A stretch of DNA of 64,000 nt, taken from the NCBI GenBank assembly GCA_965153455.1, contig OZ234497.1, positions 1,240,001 to 1,304,000 on the forward strand, read 5' to 3'. Made by a program: the position numbers and the translations under genes. The DNA comes from Sphagnum compactum (lineage: Eukaryota; Bryophyta; Sphagnopsida; Sphagnales). Under the pieces are notes generated by a model. It did not search any database and was not told the origin of the DNA. It worked only from the letters and a program-made list of their open reading frames with translations. How positions within the stretch are numbered: position 1 is the first letter of the stretch; each line of letters opens with the position of its first letter. Positions 11,238 through 22,149 of the stretch are shown in pieces.

Positions 11238-11253
11238 GAATTAATATATAAGA

Positions 11254-12237
11254 TATGCATGGTAGGTTAGTAAGAGCATTTCAACCCATAATTTTTCATC
11301 CTATGTCCTTCACCACATTTGACACATTTAGGTTTTTTAATGAATTTAGAACAAGTTAACACATTGTGTCCTATTGCATGGCACAATTGATAATTACTTG
11401 GGCTACCAAATCCACTATGCTATTGAACATTTTTGTCATCAATTGTTGTAGAAACATCTATAAAGGTTTCATTAAGGGTGAATGCATGGTATGGTGGATC
11501 ACTTTGTGTATCACCCACATGATTTTTGTAAGGTACCCTTGGTGTTAACACCTATGGCAAAAAAATACACGCTTAGATTTATTAATTGGACATTATATCT
11601 AGATTTACAACTTGATTTACAACTTGAATGTACATTTTTTTCACAAAATGTACACTCATTTTTAGTATTAGACTTTTAAAGTTGAAAATATGGATTCACC
11701 AACTGACTGGAATGAAATAAGATTGAGATTTTAACATTGCACTTCATTTCAAACCATTTATAAGGATTCAATATATGATATAATTTGATATGAAATTCAC
11801 ATGTGGAATCCTTGCCTTAAAAACCTAAACCAAATTAAGTTATAGACTTTTGAATGATCAAAATTGGGGTATTTTTTCATAAGTCCCTATAAGCTACAAT
11901 TTTTTGGATTTTTTTTTTTTTTCACTATAGCAAATGGCATTGAAATATCTAGGTGGGCTACCCTTTAGATTGAGTTTATTAATTTAAAGCATAATGTAAT
12001 CCCTTATTTAACTAATGATATAATGACAAACAACCATTTTAACACTATTGCATGGACTTTTATAAAGTGTTTTATCCGCCAAAATTAAGCCACCATACCA
12101 TGCATTCACCTTTCAATGCATGAATTTATCTTTCTGTAAATGTTTATCCTCCGTTGAATTCCTTTTCCCACTCATCCCTCAAAGGTGAATATGAGATTGA
12201 ATGGTTCATTTTTTATGTCCCACTACAATTTTTTGCG
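11254..12237. repeat. Gypsy-associated repeat block, copy 1, right part
   Basis: Begins TATGCATGGTAGGTTAGTAA and aligns closely with 23692-24541, both ending at CAATTTTTTGC. No protein domain is recognised. The shared right end at 12237/24541 marks an element or duplication boundary, after which copy 1 runs into the gag-like relic. Confidence 0.7.
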
Positions 12238-12329
12238 CTCCGCTCCGCATGGACTCTCCGCTCTCTAGAGGCGTATTAGGGGAGCGCTCTTTTTCTTAGG
12301 GCTTATGAACAATTTCTTTCTATTTTCTT

Positions 12330-15300
12330 TTGTTTCATTCGATGGTAAAGACGATATTGGCATTAAATTTAGAAGCGCAGCAGATCTCGCGGTTGAATGA
12401 GCACATTCTGGTGATTGATCGGATCCAAAAAACTGGACGGAACGCGCTCATGTCGAAAGGCAACGGCTTGTTGCGAAACAAACTCCTAAACCCTAATGGC
12501 GGCAGCGGCACCTCAATTCTCTTTCCATCACTCAATCTCGGAGGTCTTGCTCTTACTGTTCAGTCTGCTAGTTTGTTGGCGTAAAACGATCATGTTATTT
12601 GACCTGTGGCGAACGATTTGTCAGCAAAAATCTCATCTCTGAAGGATCTCCAGCACGGGAGTAGTGTGCTTAGAGACTGGGCAGCTTTTGGAGGCTTTGC
12701 GCTGCAATTGCAACACAAAAAAACTGAGAAGGCAGCTCAACTCTCGAACGATGGTGGTCGTAGTGATGGTGATGCTCCTCGATCTCCAACACCTCAAGCT
12801 TCTCCCCTCGCGACGACACAAGATGTGGTGGAAACGGCCACATTATAAAATCGGATCCCCAATGTTGAAATACCTCCTCAACTCCATCCCTCTCCTCGTA
12901 CTCCAGAGTTTATCTCTATGGATGTAAGCTTGGGCTTTGGGTTCGGGGGCTTGGAAGCTGCTGTTGCAGGTCAAGTTGCTCGTGAAGACCTCACAACCGC
13001 TAAGGCAAAAGCTCTGAGTTTGAAGCATGCGCAGAAAAGAAGGACAATAGCCTCCACACCTGCTACGACCATCTCTCCATTGAATACACCTCTAGGCAGC
13101 GGGTCAGGACTCACTTCTCCTTTAGGAGAAGAACTCGAAGGCCCATCGCCAGTGGATAACGACCTGGAGCTTGATGTGGATTTTTTGTTAGACATGGTTG
13201 TAGTAATGCAAGAAGGCGTTGCCAAAAAGGTGTGCAGGATGGTCATCAGACGAACCATCAGAGGCAGACTGACGATCAAGGTCCAAAACGACTGCTTGAA
13301 GCTCCACCTGCTGACCTCTTTTGTCTCAACTACTTTATTTACGCGCGACTTTTTGAAGCTTTATTCTCAGATGAAGAAGGAGCCAAAGCAACCCGGAAAA
13401 TCACCTCGGGTGAGTGGAGCGGCATGAATTTATTCTTCTCTAGGAACATCTCGAACTTCAGCTCCAATGCTCAAGGGTCGGAGGCGATGCCCACGCACAC
13501 GATGAAGGTCTAGTTCCTAGACCTCCATGAACAATTTAGGAACGACAAAGCTTTCACAATAATGGCAAGTAAAACTAGAGAGGTCCTGGAGATAGAGCTA
13601 ATGGAATCGTATGTGAAAAGACCTGTAGGGCCAATGATAACAATGGAGATCCAAGACATCAACAAACTTGCGGGCCACATTCGCATTCCTTCAATGGCGA
13701 AAAGTGCAACTCCAAAGGACACAATTTTGCAAAAAATCCTGTACTCATGATGCGCTCCCAAGCTCCTTGATAGACTCAAGAAGAGTCTAAAGTAGTAAAC
13801 AACGGAAATGTTAGGAGCTTGAGGCACGCTCCCAGCTCTCAGCACTTTAAAGGGGTAGAGGTGCGTGCTAAGGCTCCGGGATGGGACTAGGAAGAGTGAC
13901 AAGCATTCTAGTTACTCACTCGAATTTGCATCAAACCAACCAACAAGTTGGTTAGAATACTGTTTGGAGCACCTTTGGTGCGAAAATAAGCCACGGGCGA
14001 CTTTGGACTCACAAGACTCAGCACAGCCCGAACTCGGGGGAAGCCACCACCTTCTCCCATATACTATTCTCTACGTCTCTCCGCGGCACCTACATCCGAA
14101 TGGCTTTTTGTCCCGGGACAGGACTCCCAAGGAAGAGTCCCGCAACTGCCAAGGTTTCGACTCTTGCAAATTTGTGGGACTATAACTTTTTGCTCAGACC
14201 TTCGATCGAGATGAAGTCTAAAGCAAAGTTGTAGCTCTCATCCAAAGCTTTCCAACAGTGTGTCGCACTCCACCTGCACGCACAAGGGTTGGGTCGATTC
14301 CTGACGTTTTGTGGTCGGGAGTCAAACTGCCAGTTTGACTCCTGGCCTTTCGTTTCGCCATAACTTATGCTAGAGATGTCAAAATGGGTCATGCGAGCCC
14401 ATTTTAGACATCTACACTTCCATAGCTTTCCAATGATAAAAATAAATCTCTAATGCGAAGTGTTTTGACCCTTGCAATTGCTCTCTAAAGTTTCAGGAGA
14501 CTCGGCGGACTCCCAAGTTCCCATTTCGGGAGTGTGAGTCTTCATCCCCACACTCTCTCAAGATTGGGGTTGCGACAACTCAAGTCTGCCTAATCAGTGC
14601 AGGAAATGCCGTCAATTTGGTCATTTCGCTCGTGCCTATACTGTTTCCAAAGTGCCAATCTGGGATGGGAGCACTCCTACAGGTAAGCTCCCAACCTAGA
14701 GCAAGAGAGTGGCGAGAGGTTCTAATTCCACGCCTCCTAGCAAAACCATCTCTGCCATCAAAAACGTTGGGAGGAATCATGGAATTGGGAGCAAAAACCA
14801 CAAAAATACAATGGGTACAAACATTTCTGCTGCAGAGGTGGGAGCAGGCCATGTGCTATGACCTTTCTCAGAAAACCCCACAATAAAAAATGTAGAGAAG
14901 AATCCTACCTCGGAGCAATGGAGACAAAAGGCCCCTGTTAGCAATAAGGAGGATCAGGCAATGGGAGAATCGGTGGAATTTTTGATCCATTCATCAGCTG
15001 AGAACCTAATCGCGGTTCAACTAGGAGACAAAGGACTAGAAGAAGGGGAGGAAGGATGCAGCACACCAAAGAAGAAACTAACTTTCGACCTCCCGGGAGG
15101 GAGCGATGGGAAGTCTCAAGGGAAACAGGCAGATGCCAACCCATTTGAAACATTGAACGAGGAGGCTGGAGCTTTGGGCTTTCTCAAGAAAACCCCAGAA
15201 GCATTGGAGGAGGGTTGGACTTTCCAAGGAAAGAAGAAGCATAAGGTCAAAATAGCAACAACACGCCTTGTAACCGGCCATCCTCCCTAACTTGATGCTC

Positions 15301-15476
15301 CGCTAGCAAAAGTTCTGGGGGAAAAGAGAGGTCAGAAACAATCGAAGCTCCACCACTCCTTCTTTGAATCCTTAGGGATTCTCCTGCCAGAATTAGTAGA
15401 ACAATGCAGAGCAAGGATGTGGCATGTCCTCATGAGAAAAAAAGGCTCACTGGCGGAGATCCTGGTCCACTATGAG
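12330..15476 (+). pseudogene. Gag/ORF1-like protein with CCHC zinc knuckle, split by a solo LTR
   Basis: Frame 0 is mostly open from about 12606 to 13230 (SLGFGFGGLEAAV, QVAREDLTTAKAKAL, KHAQKRRT). A frameshift near 13230 moves it to the next frame: LFCLNYFIYARLFEALFSDE, then SGEWSGMNLFFS, MTEIQDINKLAGHIRIPSM-like text, and LQKILYS at 13747. After the LTR insertion the same protein resumes in frame with SLPNQCRKCRQFGHFARAY. This is a CX2CX4HX4C knuckle whose last Cys is Tyr. A polar tail (NPFETLNEE, EEGWTFQGKKKHKVK) continues to about 15476. The order resembles the DUF4283-plus-zinc-knuckle ORF1 of plant retroelements. Stops are few (TAG after KLPT, TGA near 14860, TAA at 15288), so decay is moderate. 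No endonuclease or RT follows: it is cut off by the copy B unit boundary. Confidence 0.65.
13748..14577 (-). mobile_element. Solo LTR with perfect 5-bp target duplication
   Basis: On the minus strand it starts TGTCGCAACC and ends GCGCATCA, the TG...CA form of an LTR. It is 830 bases long and flanked on both sides by ACTCA (13743-13747 and 14578-14582). A TATA-like TAGTATATG is present (14059-14067). No internal retroelement sequence is attached. Removing it with one ACTCA restores the reading frame of the surrounding gag-like ORF, confirming both ends. A second, truncated copy in the opposite orientation is at 43093-43822. Confidence 0.9.
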
Positions 15477-16618
15477 GGAAACATGGTTTGAAAGCAACAT
15501 TGATAAGTTTGAGCATTAAAAGAAGCTGAACAAAAATGCCATACCAGCTTCACCATAAGCACATTTCTTCACCCTTTATCTGCCACCTTTGGAACATAGC
15601 TGGTACACAAATGTCCATTCTCTCAGCAAACATATCAGCAAAAACAGTCACCATAAAGAGAAATCCCATCTTTGGAGACAATCACGGATAACCAGGTCCT
15701 TTACACCTCTCTCCAGCACCTTCCTCAAATTGTGTGGTTCTTGTTTCACTGATCAGTTGCTGCATGAACATTCAAGAACAATACATACACCGCAGGCCAC
15801 AATGGGATTCAAACTCTGAGAGAAGTTTCTGATGCAGATTCTGCTAACTTCACATCTACAATCTTGAAGGAAAACAAGTGTGTGTCCTTCCATCAATTTT
15901 TCTCTGACAGATTGCATGTGTTTCTCAATCATGCAACAAGAAGGAAGAGAACCATGCCAGGCAATTTCATACTATCAAATGCTAACTGACCTAATTGGCA
16001 CTGTAAGGTATCCCATGAATCTTGTACAGAAAAAGGGGTGGGGGAGATACAAACTGTGGTAGACAAAAGAGCGCCACGGCCTGTGCAGAAACAGAAGCTG
16101 CTACATCATCTGCATAATCTTCACAACAAAGAAAATTGGCAGATCCTGATCAATATGTAGCCATCTTTATTGCAAACAGGAGTCCCAGGCCATCAACTCT
16201 TCCAACTCAATCAGGAGGGACTTGCACAAACACATGAAAACATCAAAGAGCTGCAGCTACTTTGTCAAACAGTAGACAAGTTTGTCACCTTGGTAGATCT
16301 CAAAGCGGGGAGTAGGGGTCGGGGGTGTGGCTTATGTGTGAGAATTTGTGGTGAAGTACTTCAAGACGTGAAAAACGTGAACATACTCTATGTGCAGTTA
16401 TGCCACAATTTCTATCAACTTGTGGACCAGCTGATTAATTATTTTGAAACTGAACGGAATTGCATTGACAATCTTCGGAAAGGGCTCATCAGATTTTGCC
16501 CGTGTGCAGGTAGATGGATTTTATTTTGCAAGAGAAGACAAAGAGAGGGGACTCGAAGTTTTTCTTCCAGTATTTTTTGAGCAGCTGGATGGTGGTAGTA
16601 TTGGATGCAGGAGCGAGA
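15477..16618. repeat. Duplicated downstream flank of NmrA copy B
   Basis: From GGAAACATGGTTTGAAAGCA onward this is almost identical to 36405-37543 of copy C and more distantly similar to 1970-3089 of copy A. At 15477 it joins the gag-like relic abruptly, which marks the truncated left end of unit B. A conserved AATAAA (TTTATT at 16166-16171) lies 450 bases past the gene stop. No gene recognised. Confidence 0.8.
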
Positions 16619-17497
16619 TCAGGCCTTGAAAGCACTCGCATTTTTTGTCAAAACCTCGTCCAATGAAATGGGTTTGCGTCCAATGATCTGCTCCAAAGTT
16701 GGATCTACTTTCGCGAAGCCACCCTCGCGTCTGTTCGTGTCCAACAGCACCACTGCGGCTGCGTATTCCTTCGATCCAGTAACTTGTGTTAGCAGAGCTT
16801 CATACTCTTCCGGACTCAGGTTCACATGTGTCACCGGCTTGCCAATTATCTTGCTGATCGTCTCTGCCACTTGCTTCTCCGTCACAGACTCACCCGTCAG
16901 TGCATAGGTCTGGCCCACATGCTTCTCCGGTTCAGTGAGGCCCGCCACAGCAACAGCTGCAATGTCAGCAATCGCAACACTAGTGTAAACTCCATCGCCA
17001 GCACTCGACCAGAAAACCCCTTGACTTTTGATGGTTTCTGCTTTGTAGCTCACGGCATTTTCGTGGAACGAAGTTGGTCGCAAAATGGTAAATGGGATCC
17101 CGCTTTCGGACACCAATTGTTCGTGCTTCTTGTGATTGTGCGATGATTTGATGTCCGCATCGATGGCGGACAAGTAAACGACGTGCTTGGTACCTGTTTC
17201 CTTGGCCGCTTTCAGGTAATTCTCAATCAAAATATCCTCAGCACCACCCGCCAAAAACGGCACGACGATGAAAACGCCATCCACACCATTGAATGCTGCA
17301 AACGCCGATTCCAGACTAGTGTCTAGAACCACAGCTTCAGCACCCAGAGCAACGAGAGCAGAGAGTTTGGTAGGATCTCGAGCTCCCACTCTCACAATAT
17401 ACTTGTTGCCCGCCTCGGCCAGCAAAAGCTTAGCCACCGAGGTACCATTCTTACTGGACGCACCGGCAATAAGAAACACTTTCTTCACGGCAGCCAT
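16619..17497 (-). CDS. NmrA-like NAD(P)-binding oxidoreductase, copy B
   Basis: Intact and intronless, 292 residues. The N-terminal Rossmann segment is KKVFLIAGASSKNGTSVAKL, with the glycine-rich AGASSKNG at residues 11-18. RVGARDPTKL (36-45) supplies basic residues that usually favour NADP. Further family marks are KHVVYLSAID (104-113), IPFTILRPTSFHEN (134-147) and DGVYTSVAIADIA (168-180), followed by the C-terminal TGESVTEKQVAETIS and the LSPEEYEALL helix. This is the layout of NmrA-like atypical short-chain dehydrogenases, which are redox sensors or NADP-dependent reductases, probably cytosolic (no targeting peptide seen). The substrate is unknown. The start is the Met shared by all three copies. 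It differs from copy C at about 20 positions, several clustered at residues 141-152. A TATA box lies 280 bases upstream. The base composition is richer in GC than the surroundings. The absence of introns and the bacterial/fungal feel of the sequence raise, but do not prove, ancient transfer. Confidence 0.85.
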   Translation of the reverse strand: MAAVKKVFLIAGASSKNGTSVAKLLLAEAGNKYIVRVGARDPTKLSALVALGAEAVVLDTSLESAFAAFNGVDGVFIVVPFLAGGAEDILIENYLKAAKETGTKHVVYLSAIDADIKSSHNHKKHEQLVSESGIPFTILRPTSFHENAVSYKAETIKSQGVFWSSAGDGVYTSVAIADIAAVAVAGLTEPEKHVGQTYALTGESVTEKQVAETISKIIGKPVTHVNLSPEEYEALLTQVTGSKEYAAAVVLLDTNRREGGFAKVDPTLEQIIGRKPISLDEVLTKNASAFKA

Positions 17498-17773
17498 TCC
17501 GATACCACGAACAGAGAAGATCTAAGACAAAGATGGGTTGAATCCGAGCTCAGGGGTAGACTGGTCTCACTCCCAACACCCACATGTAGCAAAACAGCAA
17601 TAGCAATTACAACTCGTTCTCCACAGACCACGTACTAATCAGAACAAAGTTGAGATCGGAGATTCGCCTCACCAACAACAACAACAATAAAATGCAAATG
17701 CACGAAGTCTAGAGACAGGTTTTGGGAATGTGGGGAGCTGGGAATTGCGAGAAAATGCAACTGAATCGGAGAG

Positions 17774-17784
17774 TTCATATAGAG
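17774..17784 (-). promoter_or_regulatory. TATA-like box of NmrA copy B
   Basis: The minus strand reads CTCTATATGAAC, at the position homologous to the better TATA box of copy A. The substitution (TATATGAA instead of TATATAAA) may weaken it. Confidence 0.45.
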
Positions 17785-18708
17785 AATTTGTGGGAAGGGG
17801 GTGACAGGGTTTTTGATGCTGGTGAGTGCGGATTTGGCACTGACGATCATCGTCTCGGGGCTCGCCACTTGGGAACTGATTTGTTGTGGGACCATGAATG
17901 TGGTGGACGTCTTTTCCAAATGAGTTTCGTGATGGCTACTTTTTTCTCCGGGAATTCGTCTGTAATCCCAATCTCCAATCGAGTTGGCGGAAATATTCTC
18001 TCTTTGCACTGATGGATGGGATCTACTCTCCTGTCCTGCTCGTTTGTGTTCTTCCCGTAGTCGTTGAATACCATCCAGTTCCTTGTGCTGTACTACACGG
18101 CCCACCCCATTACAGGACAAAGGGTTGAGGGATTGCTGCACGAGCGCCCCGCCACCTCCAATCCAAAAACCCATTCAAATGACTGTTAACTGTGTATTGT
18201 GTATTGTGCTCTCCCAAAAGGAAATCGAAACATTGAAGTGTATGTGTTGTTTGCAAAAACAAAAATCACTGAGATGAGTGTTGCGTGCCACACAGATTTT
18301 TCTTTCCCTTCAGGACACATTTTGTCCACAACGAGATTTGGGAAAATTTTGGAATTGTTCTTTTCTAGTGTAAACAAAATGGAAAACAATTGCCAAATTT
18401 TGACATCACAAAATTGAAGTTAAAAAATTTATAAAACGAACCCTGGTTAAGCAAATGAAATAATGTGAACTGAAATAATCATTTGAAAATGAGTGTTGTT
18501 TGCAAAAAAAAAAAAAAGAAAGAGATGAGGGTGGGTGTGAAAACAAATAAAATAGAACAATAGTTTGAAAACATTGAATTTGGTTGTGCAAAACATTCAT
18601 TGAAAATGAGTGTTATGTACATATCCGGAGGTATATATGAGCAAATGAATGATATGTGTATATATATGGAATCCAATGAACCAAGGAAGGTGTGTGCGCG
18701 TGTGTGTG
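17785..18708. repeat. Duplicated upstream flank of NmrA copy B
   Basis: Aligns along its whole length to 38715-39645 upstream of copy C, and in part, more weakly, to 32240-32830. No gene is seen. It ends in a GT-rich microsatellite (about 18690-18708), where Helitron-like sequence takes over. Confidence 0.7.
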
Positions 18709-19680
18709 TCTATATATATTATTCTATATAGTAAAGGACGTCGTGGTCGAGAAGCTTCGGGATGAAATGAAGCTTTCTATCCATCCGTCCGTCATCCATC
18801 CCGTCATCCATCCAAATAGAACAAATATATATTTTAAAAAGGGAAATACAGTAAAAAATCTTAAAAGAAAATTAAAAAATAGATGACAAAAAATAAGAAA
18901 CAAAACAGAGAGCAAAAGAAAGAGAAAAAAAACCATACTTGAATAAAAAATGAGGTTTGTCTTCTTTTTCCAAACTTCAAACCTGCATCTAATCAAACAA
19001 AAATAAAAAAGTTTTTTTTAAATTACTTTTATTATAAAACATATTATTAGAAAAACTAGATTTTTTTGTAAAAGAAAATAGAAACTAAATAAATAAATAA
19101 ACACATAAAAATAGAAAAAAAAGAAGATAGACAAAATAAGAATAGAAAAAATTAAAACATGAAACAAACATAAACAAAAAAGTAAAACACAAAAACTATA
19201 AAAAAGGAATGGAAACAAATGAAACAAGGAAAGGCAAATACAGTAAAATCATTTTAAAAGAAAAAAATTACAAAAAGAAGAAACCTAATAAAGAGTAGAA
19301 AATAAGAAAAAATAAAACTTATAATAATGAAGAAAAACCCTACTTGAAAAAGAATGAGGTGTGTCTTCTTTCTCCAAAATAAACAAAAATACAAAAGTGA
19401 AAAAGAAACACTTTATTTTTATTATACAAAATAATAATAAAAACAGAAAACACATAAAAATAAAAAATGAAAAAAATAAAAGTTTAAAAAAAAAACTAAA
19501 ACATGAACCAAACATTGTTGAAATAACACACCTGTGCATTAGGCACTGGGTTCAAACTAGGTACGATAGTAAAGGACATCGGGATGAAATGAAGCTTTCC
19601 ATCCATTCGTCTGTCATCCATCCCGTCATCCATCCAAACAGAACAAATACATATTTTAAAAGGGAAAAAACTAGAAAAAA
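18709..19680 (+). mobile_element. Helitron-related remnants, two pieces
   Basis: The first piece starts TCTATATATATTATTC, like the 5' end of the 10267-11253 element. It carries AGTAAAGGACGTC and (CATCC)n-like text, then A-rich DNA that is the reverse complement of about 10540-10900. It ends with hairpin CCTGTGCATTAGGCACTGG and AAACTAG at about 19558. Immediately afterwards a second piece repeats the AGTAAAGGACATCGGGATGA start (19568-19680). The outer junctions are not canonical A and T, so either the ends are eroded or the pieces were rearranged. No coding sequence. Confidence 0.5.
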
Positions 19681-19715
19681 ATAAAAACAGAAAAACACTT
19701 TAACAATTAGAAATT

Positions 19716-19802
19716 TTTAACTAATTTCACTAGGTAAAAATGTCTAAATTCATTCAAAATCTAATAAAACACAAAGTGAATTAAGACGCATTTTGGTGTA
19801 GT
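19716..19802. mobile_element. Right end of a second CACTA-type element
   Basis: Aligns to 8945-9035, the last 90 bases of the first CACTA-type element, and ends TGTAGTG. Directly after it comes sequence matching the gypsy RT relic at 9354, so this copy sits at a different gypsy position from the first. The left end was not found. Confidence 0.5.
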
Positions 19803-20264
19803 GATGGGGTGATATTTCTACTAAACAAAAATTAATCTCTTATAGCTTGCATAAACAATAACATGTTCACGCTTACCATTTTTGTGGGAGAAGATTGGCC
19901 CAACCCCTTTCACTAACCAATTGACATTTAAGATGAATGTATTTGTGAACCCTAATATAATCAAAACTAAAACTTCCAATAAATGTTGTTTTAGTCTGTC
20001 AAATGCAACTTGACAATGAGGATTTCAATGAAAAATCACATCTTTTTTTGTTAATCAAAATAATGATTCAATAATGTTTCCATGAATTTTAATAAATTTT
20101 TTATAATATCCTATCAATCTTGGCAAGAAAGCCTTGACATTCATTATAGACTTGCGAATAGGGCTTGTGCACCTTCATAGGATTTGGCCATGGGGTTAAA
20201 ACACATAAAAAGGTGCCAATGTTGTGATAACCACCATTGAATTTGAAATGTAACTTGGTCCCAT
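19803..20264 (-). pseudogene. Second copy of the gypsy RT/RNase H boundary
   Basis: On the minus strand FTNTFILNVNWLVKGVGPIF, then KREHVIVYASYK, is readable. This is the segment between RT and RNase H, slightly less decayed than at 9355-9600. The copy is truncated at 19803 by the CACTA-type end, and at 20264 the match to copy 1 stops. It resumes at 23306. Confidence 0.7.
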
Positions 20265-21150
20265 CCCATCCTCCCCCTCACCAAATTCAACAACATTTGC
20301 CCAAACAATGGTGGTTCATTTTTCAAAATTCCTCACAAAACATAGATAAATGCTCCAATGGAGTCTAATTGGGCAATTTTGTTAACCATCAACTATTTTA
20401 TGTTTTCTTTTTAATAAGTACAATTGAATTTTGAAATATCCAAATTGAAAGCCCCAAGCCCCGTCAAATGACCAACAAATTAGGGTTAGCAAGAAAGAGC
20501 CTATCTAGGTTCTCCATTTGCTTAAATATCTTACACAAGGTCACATGCAACAACGCTACTAACCTTCAAAACAAGAAAAAACTTCTACTACGATATGTTG
20601 CTTGGATAGAGAAATGTTTCCCGTATCTCGAATCAAACTCTCATAGGTAAGCAAGATGTCTCCAAACAACACGATTCTCTCGTTTTCTTAAGCTTATCAA
20701 GGGTTTAGTACACTACTTTCAAAAGCTTATCTTTCCTTGCTGAATTGCTTGCAATCAATGTGTTTTTTAAAATCAAATTGTCCCATCTTTTGTGACTCAT
20801 GGGTAGCATTATATTAATCAAGCCACCACTGAGGCTTGAGCTCTCCTTAACATCAACAAGAGGGAGAGGAATTTAAAATCATTGAAACACTCCATTGGGT
20901 ATATTTGGTCTAGTCAAATAGGGTCCAGCAAATCAATCAATCAAATCATCCACCAATTCTACATCCACATGAGAACATCCACATTTAGCCAAAGGCACAC
21001 AGAACAAGATTCAAGAAGTAGAGGAAATAAAATAAAATTAGAGCTAACTACCAAAAGTTTGTGCAATTGCTCAAAATGCCAGAAAAGTTAACTTGGTCTA
21101 CCAAACATGTTTCCTAAAATTTTGTATACCATAATATATTTCTTTAGTGT
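20265..21150. other. Unassigned AT-rich DNA
   Basis: First part of a block of about 3 kb (20265-23305) that interrupts copy 2 of the gypsy-associated repeat. I see no coding region, RNA gene or clear element ends here. Confidence 0.4.
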
Positions 21151-21393
21151 AATAAGACCAATTTTTGTATTGTTCCCTCCTACATACTTTCTTTAAATTA
21201 TAACAACCTTCCAAATAGATTTTTTTTAATCTATTTGAAAATTTCAACTTTAAAGAAATTTGCATTTTTCCCTCCTTTGTAATTTCTTTAGATTTCAACC
21301 TTTCAATTTTACAAAAAATTTAATCTACTTGAAATGTTGAAAGTTAAAAGAAATTACAAAGGAGGGGAAAAAATACAAGACATTGGTCTCATT
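21151..21393. repeat. Fold-back (inverted-repeat) element
   Basis: The left arm starts AATAAGACCAATTTTTGTAT at 21151. The right arm is its approximate inverse and ends GACATTGGTCTCATT at 21393. Both arms share the (T)CCCTCC and AATTTCTTTAA-type core, and a third partial copy lies between them (about 21262-21313). No target duplication was found. This is a candidate MITE of unknown family. Confidence 0.55.
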
Positions 21394-21839
21394 ATGTTTA
21401 TGTTAGAGGTTTAAAAGACAAAGAGCCTACCCAAGAAGATGCCTATATTTATTGCCTAAATTCCATACAATTGTTTTTTTTTCCTGGCGTATTTAAATCG
21501 CCACCCCAGTGCTGATCCCTGACAAGGTACTATGCATAGTAAACAATTGTACTCTGTGAGGACTGAGGTGAGTACAAGGAAAAAGAAAACCTTTAATTTT
21601 GCCTTGTTGGAAAGCACACTATATAGCCTCTGTATATATATGCTCTTCCTTTCAGTCAAGCATCTTGTGCTCAAATCTCTCCAAATGGGTAGAATTTTTT
21701 TGGAGTGGAGTTTTGGGGGCAATGGGGAGTGACTCATGTGAATGTCTTTTTTGCTCATATATGAATGTCTTAGAATTATTAGATGATAGCAATTAGGTGA
21801 TGTTATTAGTTATATTGGATGGGTGTTATTATTATCTTA
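21394..21839. other. Unassigned DNA
   Basis: No gene is recognised. Two overlapping small ORFs (21456-21758 minus, 21532-21732 plus) have no recognisable domain. Confidence 0.35.
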
Positions 21840-22149
21840 GAGCATCTCCACCTTATAGTGATAAATTACACCTTCACATTAAAATTAGTTGGTAATTTAA
21901 TGTTTAGTGTTCCCACCCACCCACAAACAATTTTTTTTAAAAAAATTAATTTCAAGCATTTGAAAGATTATTTACATCTTTTACATTTGGACCAATAATT
22001 GTTACTATTTAAAATTCATAGCAAAAATATCTCTTAAATTTTCCAAAACATTTTGGAACCCTTTTTATCAAATAGAAGCAGACTTTGCACTATCCTATTA
22101 CAAGATTTAACAATAAAAGAAATTTATCATTGGAAGGGTGGAGACGCTC
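21840..22149. mobile_element. Tourist/PIF-like MITE
   Basis: Terminal inverted repeats GAGCATCTCCACC (21840-21852) and GGTGGAGACGCTC (22137-22149) match at 12 of 13 bases. TTA lies to the left and TTTA to the right, compatible with a TTA target duplication plus one base. At 310 bases and non-coding, it has the size and termini of plant MITEs of the PIF/Harbinger or a related superfamily. Confidence 0.65.

Larger units (their letters stand above)
10267..11253 (-). mobile_element. Non-autonomous Helitron with an empty site in the same window
   Basis: On the minus strand the element starts TCTTATATATTAATTC at 11253 and ends GGGTACCCACTAG at 10267. It is inserted between host A (10266) and T (11254), as Helitrons do. 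A short hairpin (ACGAA/TTCGT, 10283-10294) lies 12 bases before the CTAG end. The paralogous block has the uninterrupted site at 23691/23692, which fixes both ends to the base. There is no Rep/helicase coding sequence. The interior includes T-rich DNA, a GC-rich patch (about 10880-11110) of unknown origin, and a second Helitron-like 3' terminus at 10520. Confidence 0.85.

Noticed and set aside
14617-14886. 89-codon ORF in another frame over the zinc-knuckle region
   Set aside because: The gag-like frame at the same place has the recognisable CCHC motif and continues with few stops.
18724-19539. Hydrophobic minus-strand ORFs (Phe/Ile/Leu-rich)
   Set aside because: Same cause: A-rich Helitron-family DNA read backward.
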